NCBI RefSeq assembly: GCF_051106095.1
Contig: NC_135787.1
Coordinates: 177,255,501 to 177,319,500, forward strand
DNA from: Pogona vitticeps
Lineage: Eukaryota > Chordata > Lepidosauria > Squamata > Agamidae
Reading direction: 5' to 3'
DNA length: 64,000 nt
Shown here: piece after piece, positions 35,201 to 47,200 of the stretch
Numbering within the stretch: position 1 is the first letter of the stretch
Layout: every line of letters starts with the position of its first letter
The notes under the pieces: model-generated
Told to the model about the DNA's origin: nothing
Database searches by the model: none
What the model saw: only the letters and a program-made list of their open reading frames with translations
Position numbers and translations under genes: made by a program

Positions 35201-38200
35201 CATACACACACCCCTTTTACTGTTTGGTGCTAAAAGAGTGCATGGCTTACTGAGATCTTTGTCTACACTCATTTTTAAGCCCCACTTCTTTTTAAGAAAT
35301 CAGCATCTCTTTAAGAAACTGACATTTACTGAATCTGGTAGTCTTGTGGATCTTGCAAGACCAGATTGCTAACTCAGACCATCATGGAGTGTCTGCTAAA
35401 GAGAGGACAAGATACTTATGATGGAGAACAACCAGCTGGTAAGCCAGGGATGGAAGAAACAAGAATCCACTGGCTACTCCTGCGGGGTGTCTAGGAGCTT
35501 TCTCTTTCTGTTGGGCCTACTTGAAAACCAGGGAACATTGTCAAGGATAGAATGTGTTTAGTATGTCCAAATGGTTTGAAATGTTTCAGCCCATTTTTTG
35601 GTTTTTGTGCATGCTACTGAAAAAGGGCTCTTCCTAAGAAGCTTGTGACAGATCCAAAAAGCAGTCTGTAATTTGTAGTTTTTTTGTGTGTGCCATAGTA
35701 CACTCCCTCAACACAGTTACCTCCTGGTACATTCATAGAACTATAGAAACTGGAAAGCTGGAAAGAACCCCAAGTCCAATCTGTGCCAAAGCAGGAAATC
35801 TAGCTAACTATCCTTGACAACTGACCTCCTCACCTCTGTTTAAAAATCTTCAATGAAAGAGAATCCACCACACTGCATTAGTTCTTTCTAAGTTTAAATG
35901 AAATCTCATTTCTCATAATTGAAATCTTTTACTTCTGGAGCTACAGAACACTGGTTGAACTGCATCTCTTATTCCTATGTCAGCTAATATGTTTGGCTGG
36001 GGATGATGAGTGTTAAACATCTGAAAGGTGCAAGATAAGGCAGTGGCTGTGCTACACCACGAAGAGATTGATTGCATTCTTTGCATTTTAGATTCTTCAC
36101 CCGGCAGTGGAAGCACTGGATCTTCGGGACTGTGATGTTTCAGATAATGCCCTCCTACAGCTTTGTAACTGCAAGCAGCTTAAAAAAATAAACTTAAATG
36201 TTTGGAAAGACAACAGATCAACCATCACTTCAGAAGGTATGGTTTTCCTTGTGATAGTTATTTGAAAAAACACTGGGTAAATAAATTTTATTTCAGATGT
36301 GTTTCCCCCCCATGTTGTAATTTTTCTGTTGGACATATATGCACATGGAAACTATTTGTTCATACAGGAAAGTACACCCTCTTTGAATTCTATGGTTACA
36401 TGTATCAGTACATAATAAAAATCATGTGGTCTTTAGCAGATCTAAAAATTAGGTAAATATAACCTCAGGTGAACAACACCACATGACATATTGCACTGTG
36501 TCATGATTTATTTAACAAAAATAAAGTTAAAATGGAGAAGCCATGCATTAAAAACTAAGTACACCTTATGTTTCAATAGCTTGTAGAACCACCTTTAGCA
36601 GCAATAACTTGAAGTAATCGTTTTCTGTATGACTTCACTAGTCTCTCACATCATTGTGGAGGAATTTTGGCCCACTCTTCTTTGCAACCTTGCTTCAGTT
36701 CATTAAGGCTTGCAGGCCTTTGTTTATGCACAGCTTGCCACAACATTTCAATCGGATTGAGATCTGGACTTTGACTGGGCCATTGCAACACCTTGATTCT
36801 TTTCTTTTTGAGCCATTCTGTTCTAGATTTGGTGGTGCGCTTGGGATCATAGGCCTGACCCAATTTCGGCCAAGCTTTACCTGTTGGACAGATGGCCTCA
36901 CATTTGACTTTAGAATACTTTGATATACAGAGGAGTTCATGGCTGACTCAGTAACTGTAATGTGCCCAGGTCCTGGGGCTGCAAAACAAGCCAAAATCAA
37001 CACCCCTCCACCACTGTGCTTGACATTTGGTATGAGGTGTTCGTGCTACTATATTGTGTTTGGCTTTCACCAAACATGGCTGTGACGTTTACCCCGTGGC
37101 CCCTGCTTGTTTCATCAAACACAGAACTCACAAAGGTATCTCAACACACTCTTTTCCTCGCTGCCACCAGTTGATCTCCTTATCAACCTATATTTCCTAT
37201 GAAAGACTGATGTCCATTCAGTACCAAACTTTTAAACAGAAACAGGTTTATTGATTACAAATTGTTTTAGGAATAGTTCTTAAGCACATTCTTAAAGTTA
37301 CACCAAGCTTCAATATTTTACTTTAACCTCTGCTATCTTAATTAATACCGGTCACGCTCTGACTACTCACTCCCTAAACACTCTCTCTGCCTCAAACCCC
37401 CAAACTCTTATCTCCCCACTCTGTCTCTGACTGAACCCCCCAGACTCTGCCTCACCCCTCCCTTCTAGTTTCTTTGGCTCCGCCTCCCAACAGCTCTCAT
37501 TGGTAGAACTGTTGGCTCTCATTGAGCCAAAGCAGGGTGATCAGTACAATGGCGCTGCGCCTTACAGACAGACAGATCTATTTTTGTCTCATATGTCCAA
37601 AGGACATTGTTTTAGAAGTCTTGAGGTTTCTCCATATGCAGCTTTGGAAACCTACGCCATGCGGCCATTTGCTTTTTAGAGAGAAGAAGCTGGCAACCCT
37701 TCCAAACAAACCATACTTGTTCAGTCTTTTTCTCTTTGTATTGTCATGAACTTTGCAACCATTTTTGTTGCAAAAAGCAGTTTCCCCCTCCACAAAAATG
37801 GGGGGGGGAGGAGGAATCACTTTCCCCCTCCATTTTCTTTGCAAAACGTGGAAGGGGAAAGCTGCTTTTTGCAGTGAAAATGTTGGGGCAAAGGAGGAAT
37901 TGCTTTCCTCCTCCATTTTCTTTGCAAAACATGGAGCTCTTTGATCCCTCCCCCCTCCTTACGTCCATGTATAAAATGACCCTCAATTTGTCCTTTAATT
38001 ATTTCAGGGAAAGTGTCATTTTATACATGGAAAAATACGGTATGTCCTGATAAAAGGAAAGATTAAAAGGAAGAGAGGTGTCACAGGATTTGCCCAATAG
38101 TATCTGATATAGCAGCCTTCCTGAAACTATCTCAATATAAGTCTGGAAGGACACTTGGGAATGCTATGTCCCATTGTGGAAAAAAGATAGGATAGAAATA

Positions 38201-41200
38201 TAAATAAATATGATTTGGAGCTGTAGTACTACAGTAGGAAATAAAAAGCTTTAAACAGAAGTACTGTAATTGAATAAGGATTAAGTGCAGTTAAATCCAT
38301 CCAGAGCTGTGGTCAGATGCATTCATGAAGCATCCTGAATATATTGACGAGATTGGCTATTTTTGCAAAGTTTTAGAATTTGTCAGAATTAATATTTGAA
38401 ATATTTATAATTTAATTTCAGCATTTTTGTGTTGATACTGCAAATGTTTTATGCACTTTCCTTGAGATAATGATATCTTCTCTTGATTAAACCTCCGGAG
38501 AAAAAAGTCCACTTTTCTGAGGATGACATGTACTCTCCCTCTCTTTCTCTCCCTTAGGTGTTGCAGCTCTTGCTTTGTCGTGCCCCTATTTATATGAAGC
38601 CTCTTTCAAAAGATGCAGCAATCTTACGGACAGTGGAGTCATTGCTCTTGCCCTAAACTGCCCACTTTTACAAATAGTGAACATTGGTGGATGCTCCAGT
38701 ATCACTGATGCATCATTGCAAGCACTTGGGCAGAACTGTAGATGCTTGCATAGTGTGGATTTTTCATCTACCCAAGTAAGATCAATGGTAGTTAATACAC
38801 AGCTTTACAGAATGGCATAATTAAATCAAGACAGTTTTGAGAACAGACAATGATTAGCTTTGTTGTTATCAGTGTTCGGGAATTTGTAATTTATATAAGT
38901 ATTGATAAGCAGTTTACATTGCTTATCAATGCTTATCTAAAGCATTGATAAGCTTTAGATAAGCACTGCTTATCAATGTAAATAAAATCAATAGCACTGG
39001 GTTGTCTTGTTTTAAGTTTGATGGCTGACAGGTGCAGACGTTTGGAAATGGCCATGTTTGGATTACAAAATCCCAAACCAGCAGTTCTATTATTTTGAGT
39101 TGTAGTTCAAAATGTCCGCATTTCAGATGGACAACAGTGTCTCTGCCATCTATGACTGCTCACAAAGGCAGTACTGTATTTAATGTGTCAGGAGAGTTCA
39201 CATTGCCCGAAATGATTCATGAAGAATCCATTTATGAACAGAGGTATTTTTAAAAGCTCCTGCCAGCCAGTTCAAAAAAACCGATTTTGCAGCCCCCCAA
39301 AATCGGTTTCACATGTGCATCATGTAACTGGCAATTGAGTATTGATTGGGCATGAGCTCAAAAGCAGAGGAATGGCCAGTGAGTGACTACAAGGAAGAGG
39401 AAGGGTCTCACTGAAGGTATTCTGCTGAGGGTCCCTCAAAACCAGGAGTTAGTACTGAACTATAGACTGGCTATGTGAGTATGTTAGTTGGAGTGACCTT
39501 TAGGGCATACTGGTGCAATAGCAGAGGTTGGAAAAGCTGAGGGACAGACTGTAGTCAGTAAGTGAGGCATCTGGCTGTGGAGCCAATTCCTCACTGTACC
39601 TCCACTGGGGAAATTTTTGAGTATAAATTATAAAACACCATTCTCCAGCAGGTTTCTTTATTAAGATTGTGCATGAAATAACACAGAGCAATGAGAGGCC
39701 CAGAGAGTGGGCATATTTTATAATCTAACTCTTCTTCATGCTTCCTTGCGCTTCTCTCTTTAGTGTTGTTTTTGGACAACAGTTCTTAGTTCTTCTTTTT
39801 AACATCTGTTGTGGTGATTTATTTCTGTGGTTAATTTCCAGACCGGTGCAACAGTCTCCTAGCAAGCATGATTGCTCTGTGTTGGCTGGTGGATTTTGGA
39901 AGTGGTCATCTTAAATAGTAACTGTTCAGAGTGTTGCATAGCAGTGAATGTTGGGTAGCATCATGCTGGATGAGAAAGAAGCAGTCTATATGCTTAAATT
40001 GGTTAGGTAGTTTTTGACAGTACAGGGTAGAAGATTAGATATTGGGGTCCTGACTAGAGTCTTTTCACATAACTGGCAACTTCCACTGTTACATTTGCTT
40101 ACCCACCCACTGCCACCCATGCACATGAGTAGTTAGGTTGAGTAGTTGTTCAGAATCTGCAGATCGGTGGATCTGCGATTCCATGAGTTCATGTCTCTTC
40201 AGATTGCAACCAGCAAATGCTTGGGACAAGTGTTTAAATGTGTTTCCAAGCTAATTGACCTGCCAAATGTTCAGATTGCAACCAGCAAATGCTTGAGACA
40301 AGTGTTTAAATGTTTTTTTCCAAAACTAATTGATTTGCCACTCACAATGGATCTCATGGATTTGTGTTTTCTCAGAGGAGTGCCTCTTCTATACGGGGTG
40401 GTTCCTGAAAAAATCAAAATGGATTTTAACAAGACACACAATTATCAAATATAGCAGGCCTCTGGCACCACCCTTCGACAAATAATTATATATCTACCGT
40501 ATGTTTCAGAATTTTCTGCTGCCAGGATCTTCCATAAAGTTGATTCCAGAGGCCCTCTATCTTTTGGAACAGGTGGATTTTCAGGATCTCCACTACACCT
40601 CTCTGTCTCCTGTAACAGCATAATGTATTCTATACCATTTGCCATCTCTTGAAATCACCCCACACACCCATACCAAACCAACAATATGGGAAAAGAAAAT
40701 CAAAGGCTTTTCTTACTGGAGTTGCAGGTTTCTCTGTATAAAAGAGTTCTTCCATATTATACCACCTTTCAGGTTCTTCCAGGTGTTGTAATAATGCTGG
40801 TGATGTATTCTCAGTGTCAGAATCTGTGCTCATGTAATGCTTTCTGGGTTTTGCTATGGTTTTGGAGTCTGGGGCCTTTTGGCTTTTTGCCTTTTGGGAT
40901 TCCTGGGGGGAGGGGGGCTGATTTTCCTTGTCCTCCATCTTCTCAAAGCCTCACCGGTCTCTGAAAAGAGCTGCAGGCATGCCCAGAGCTTCCCAAAAAC
41001 AACCGCTGTGGATGTTGTGGGTTTTTCGGGCTCTTTGGCCGTGTTCAGAAGATTGTTTTTCCTAACGTTTTGCCAGTCTCTGTGGCCGGCATCTTCAGAG
41101 GACAGCACTCTGTGCTGTGGTGTAGTTGGCTTGGGAGTGGAGTATTTATGGCTGTGAGATGGGCTTTTGTCTTTTTATGTAGATGGGTGATTAGTGTGTC

Positions 41201-44200
41201 TTGTTGTGGGTGTATTGTTGTGATAAGAAGGAGAGATTATCTGTCACTGTGGTGGATGAGTGTCATTAGCTGTTTTTTGTGTGTAGTGATCACCAGTCCT
41301 TGTGGCTGGGTAGAGTTCATTGACCTTTTGCACGCTGTATTTTTGAGAACTGGGAGCCAAGTTTTGTTGAGTTTCAAACTTTCCTCTTTTTTGTTGAAGG
41401 TCTGCTGGTGTTTGTGGATTTCAATGGCTTCCCTGTGCAGTCTGACGTAATGATTGCTGGCGTTGTCCAGTATTTCAGTATTTTGAAATAGAATTTCATG
41501 TCCAGTTTGTTTTAGGGCATGTTCAGCTACTGCAGATTTTTCTGGTTGTTTTAGTCTGCAGTGTCTCTCATGTTCTTTGATTCTGGTGTGGATGCTTCGT
41601 GTTGTGGTTCCAATATATACCTGGCCACAACTGCAAGGTATCCGGTATACTCCTGCAGTGGTGAGGGGGTCCCTTCTGTCCTTTGCTGACTGTAACATTT
41701 GCTGTATTTTTGTGGTGGGCTTGAATACTGTTTGTAGGTTGTGTTTTTTCAAAAGTTTCCCCATGCGGTTTGTGACCCCTTTGATGTATGGCAGAAATAC
41801 TTTATTTGTGGCTTGCTGTTTTTCTTCTTCAGTTTGGTGTTGTTTTCTTCGTTTGATGGCTCTTGTGATTTCATTTTTGGACTAGCCATTTGTCTGTAGG
41901 GCCCAATTCAGATTGCTATGGGGAGGAGAAATTGTTACATGTAGAAATATCTACTTAAAGCAAAAATGACTCTCTTACAAAATCTGAGGTAAAATGCAAA
42001 GAAAAAGCTTTATTGGTTTTGCACTGCAGCAGCGTGGAAGTTCAAGTTGGAAAACTCCCAAGAACTTCTGAATAAATGAGGTAGCAGCATAGATTTATAT
42101 ACCAAAAGAATCCTAGCTGTCCCATTCGCCAATTAGCCAATGGGCTTCCATTCTTACTAATTATCCTCCCATTATTCCACCCCTTTGCCACCCAAATCCC
42201 TCCCCTGATCATCCAACCCCCTTTTGATTATGTTTATGATTAATGTCTCCTCTTTACCCCAATTCAGCAATCAGCAAATGTTATTTTCAGGGTATACGTC
42301 TTAGTACATTAGGTTATACAAGGTCAACTGATACTGGAAATCCCCACTCAACTTCTCATTTTCACTCTTGCCCAAGAACTTATCCGCTGTAACAAACATC
42401 CTTCTTCCTCTTCTGTGCCTAAGTTCAGTTCCTCTTTTGGCATTAGTCAAGCAGTATCTTAAAATACTTTTTGCAACAGCAACTGCAAGCAATTGCCTAG
42501 CTTTTTGTTAATCTTAAAGCTTCATTGATTATAAGTAAAATTTGTTCAATTGTGGGCTTTACTTTCCCATAACAAGATGGTTTAGTTCAGTGCTGAGAAA
42601 CTGAGCTTCACAGTTCCAATTTGCATGGTGTACCAGTATTTTGATTATGCCTCTTTTTTGCTGTGGGTGGTGGGTGGAGTTTTTTTGTAGGTACCGGTCT
42701 GTGTGGGTGGGTTTTCTGTAGACCTTGTGTCCCAGTTGGAGGCCAGTTTTGCGTAGGACCATGACATCTAAGAACGGGAGTTGGCCCTCTATTTCTTTTT
42801 CCGTGGTGAATTGTATACAGCGGTGCCCCGCATAGCGACAATAATCCATTCCAAAAAAATTGTCGCTATACGGATTCGTCATTATGCAGGGCAAAAAAGC
42901 CCATAGGAATGCATTGAAACCCCTTCAATGCGTTCCTATGGGCATAAACCCCACCATTCTGCGGAAATCCTCCATGCGGCTGACATTTTCACTGCCCGGT
43001 ATGCAAGGAAAGGGCGCGAAAACACTGCGGGCGGCCATTTTTTCCGGTGGACATTTTGGAACCGTCGATCAGCTGTTTTTAAAACATCGTTATGCGATAA
43101 TCGGTAAGCGTAACGCTTACCGATCATCGCGAAGCGATGTTTTCCCATTGAAAACATTGTTATGCGATCGCTTTTGCGATCGCAAAAACCTCATCGCTAT
43201 GCGGATTCATCATTAAACGAATCGCTCGTTATGCGGGGCACCACTGTATTTGGGTGGATGCTTTTGAGATGGTTGAGAAACTCTTCCAATTTTTCTTCAC
43301 CGTGGCTCCAAATTGCAAAGGTGTCATCCGCATATCGGAACCAGACTGTGGGTGTGAGGGGTGCCGAAGCCAGGGCAGGTTTTTAGAAGTTTGCTATAAC
43401 CGGGATGAGGGGGATCCCCATGGCCACTCCATCTGTCTGTTCATAGAATTCATTATCCCACCATGGAAAAAGAAATATCTCAAAAATGGTGACAGCATAC
43501 GACAGCAGCCAGCACCTGCTAAGCTTTCCAGGCTATCTGGTTTTCTAAGTGAAATTTGTCCATAAGTGGCTTTAATTTTCCATAACATGTTCTTCTGTCT
43601 CCTGCACTGGGTATCTGTGCAGTGGTAGATGTTGTGGATTCAGCAGCTTTTGTAGCTGATTGTCCAACTTGAAAATTGTCACAGAATTATAAGTGGTGTA
43701 ATGGAGAATTTTAGGGGTTTTCTGTGTGGGCAAATTCCACTCAAAAGAAGGGGAAAAGCTTGAGATGTTTCTGCTGTTACTTGAGATATTTTAGAATTAT
43801 GCTGACACTGACAAAATTGTTGGATGCAGTAACCACAAGGCCTATAGGAAGTAAAACATCTGTTGAGCAAGAGGGCTGTAATCACAGTCAACTGTGCCGA
43901 ACAGGAAAGAGGGAAGGGAGTTTCCAGGTCATGCTGTCCTGAGGCGCTTTTGAAACATATAAAGTTGCTGATTGTTGCTATATGATCTGTACTATTAACC
44001 ATAACTGCATGAGATAAAACATTGGAGAACAGGAAAAGGGGGTGGGCAATGTTTGTGATGTAGCCAGAATGTGAACTTATTGGTCAAATTGGCTGGTAAG
44101 ACAGTGAGAGTACCAACTATATAACCTTATGCTGCTAATAAATCCTTTGGAGTCTTTGGGGCGGTGACCACACGTTGCCTACCTGTAGTTCTCCCCGCTA

Positions 44201-47200
44201 CTGCAGTTGTGTAATAAAATCTTTTTCTTGCATTTTACCTCAGAATTTGTGAGAGTTATTTTATTCTATGTGGATATTTCCATAACAGTGGTCTCTCTGT
44301 TAGTGAGCTTCAACATGGTTATTGCTTGTCTTTTGGTTCTCCCTTTTGTCTGATTTGCATTCGTACAGGAGAGGAGGTTTCTTTGCCTGAAAAACAAGAA
44401 CTGGAATTTTACCTCTAGATGTATGGAAAACAGTGTGACTTTGACAGCTTCATTCATGCTGAATATATATAACTACCAAAGAAATGGGCCTGATGCCACT
44501 ATTATTATCCAAAGTGTTTCTGCACATATACAAAAAATGAGATGGTAGATATATATTAGTTCAGTGGCTCCCTTACCATAGTCTCTCAAGACTAAAGGAT
44601 GTCTACAGAAATGATACCCAATCTTGGATTCACTAATATTGTTGCACTACAGTTCCTGAACATATTACACTTCCCTGTGTCAGCTAGGAATTTTGTGAGT
44701 TGTAGCCCACCCATGTGGGAACTACTGCACTATGTCACCGAGGAAAAAGATTCTAGTCCAGCCTTTAATCCCAAGGAGCTTTTAGTGTGATTTTGCTGCC
44801 TGCATCCTAATGTGGTGGACTCCATTTTATCCCTTAATTCTGCTGATGGCAATGTTTCATCTTGACTATAAGCCCAAAGGCTTGTTGCTGCTAGATAATA
44901 TTTTGCAAGATAAGAAGCCTAGAATGTTTGGAAGGGAGAACAAGAGAACAATTAGGTTGATTATACCCTTTCGAAGAACAAACTGAGGATGGTAAAACTT
45001 TTAAATACATTTAGAATGGTGGAACTTGTCCTTCTAATACAGGCCAATGTAACTTAATTTGCTAGCAAAGCTAAACACAGATGACCAGCTCTGTAGGGTG
45101 TTTCATTAATCATTAGATAAATTGCTGGACAACCCAGATAGTGTGGTTGCTGACCTTGAGCCAGACATCCTGGAGAGTGAAGTCAAGTGGGCCTTAGAGA
45201 GCATGACTAACAACAAGGCCAATGGAGGTGATGGCATTCCAGTTGAACTATTTAAAATCTTAAAAGATGACTCTGTTAAGGTGCTACACTCAATATGCCA
45301 GCAAGTTTGGGAAACTCAACAGTGGCCAGAGGATTGGAAAAGATGAGTCTACATCCCAATCCCAAAGAGGGGCAGTGCCAAAGAATGCTCCAACTACCGT
45401 ACAGTTGCACTCATTTCCCACGCTAGCAAGGTTGTGCTCAAAATCTTCCAAGCCAGGCTTCAGCAGTATATGGGCCGAGAACTCCCAGAAGTACAAGCTG
45501 GATTTCGAAGGGGCAGAGGAACTCGAGACCAAATTGCTAACATGCGCTGGATTACGGAGAAAGCCAGAGAGTTCCAGAAAAAGATCTACTTCTGCAAAAG
45601 CCTTTAACTGTGTCGACCACAAGAAACTATGGCAAGTTCTTAAAGAAATGGGAGTGCCTCACCACCTTATATATCTCCAGAGAAATCTATACATGGGACA
45701 GGAAGCAATAGTTAGAACTGGATATGGAACAACTGATTGGTTCAAAATTGGGAAAGGAGTACGACAAGGCTGTATATTGTCCCCCGGGCTTATTTAATTT
45801 ATATGCAGAATACATCATGCAAAAGGCTGGACTGGAGGAATCCCAAGCTGGATTTAAGATTGCCAGAAGAAATATCAACAACCTTTGATATGCAGATGAT
45901 ACCACTCTGATGGCAGAAAGTGAGGAGGAATTAAAGAACCTCTTAATGAAAGAAGAGAACGCAAGAATGGTCTGAAGCTCAACATCAAAAAAACTAGGAT
46001 CATGGCCACTGGTCCCATCACCTTCTGACAAATAGAAGGGGAAGATATGGAGGTAGTGACAGATTTTACTTCTTGGGCTCCATGATCACTGCAGATGGTG
46101 ACAGCAGCTACAAAATTAAAAGACACCAGCTTCTTGGGAGGAAAGCGATGACAAACCTAGACAGCATCTTAAAAAAGCAGAGAAATCACCTTGCCAACAA
46201 AAGTCCGCATAGTCAAAGCTATGGTTTTTCCTGTAGTGATGTATGGAAGCGAGAGCTGGACCATAAAGAAAACTGACCGCCGAAGAATTTATGCTTTTGA
46301 ATTGTGGTGCTGGAGGAGGCTCTTGAGAGTCCCCTGGACTGCAAGGAGAACAAACTTATCAATTTTGAAGGAAATCAACCCTGAGTGCTCACTGGAAGGA
46401 CAGATCCTGAAGCTGAGGCTCCAGTACTTTGGCCATCTCATGAGAAGAGAAGACTCCCTGGAAAAGACCCTGATGTTGGGAAAGTGTGAGCGCAAGAGGA
46501 GAAGGGGACAACAAAGGATGAGATGGTTGGACAGTGTCACCAAAGCTACCAACATGAATTTGAGCCAACTCCGGGAGGCAGTGGAAGACAGGAGGGCTTG
46601 GCGTGCTCTGCTCCATGGGGTCACAAAGAGTTGGACACAGATAAACAACAACAACAACTAAAGGATGATGGAGCTTGTCCTTACTTACTTTGCTAGGAAA
46701 GCTAAACACAGGTGACCAGCTCTGTAGGGTGTTTCATTAAAGGTTAGATAAATTGCTGTTTTTAATTGCTTTTGATGAAATTACAACAGTTTAGGCAGCC
46801 TGTTTGACAAGGGATGGGTTGGAATTCCTGACATTTCAGCAAGCTGTAGAGGATTTTGTAAAGCAGGATCCAAAATGATGTATTAAACCTGATTGTCTTG
46901 CATGTTTGCTGCAAGTCCCTTAAATTCTGTGGATCCGACACCAAATAAGTATGCATAGGAATCTTAATCATGGTTTGTGTACTAGTATTACTTTTTCAGA
47001 CATTTAACTGCAAGAAAATATTGATTGTATCACTATTTTAGGTTATGGTGCTTTATTGTCAACTTTAATTTATTCATTCATTAAACCACTTTAACATTTT
47101 TATTGTATTTTCATTCAGTGTACCAACAAGGAATCTGCTTTTTCCCCATTCAGGTTACTGATGATGGTGTAATAGCACTTGTTAGTGGAGAGTGTTCAAA

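Larger units (their letters stand above)
40995..43490 (-). mobile_element. Penelope-like element, with LTR and MITE insertions
   Basis: On the minus strand, from about 43440 downward: VAMGIP (RT), [12 protein letters not shown] (catalytic YADD near 43310-43345), [10 protein letters not shown], then [20 protein letters not shown] and [12 protein letters not shown] (42820-42660), and finally the GIY-YIG nuclease (41764-41237). It ends near 41000 in GAACACGGCCAAAGAGCCCG and CCACAACATC text. A short inverted-repeat element (42818-43246) and an LTR (41933-42574) have inserted in it. PLEs are retroelements with a telomerase-related RT. Frames are broken in several places; dead copy. Confidence 0.88.
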
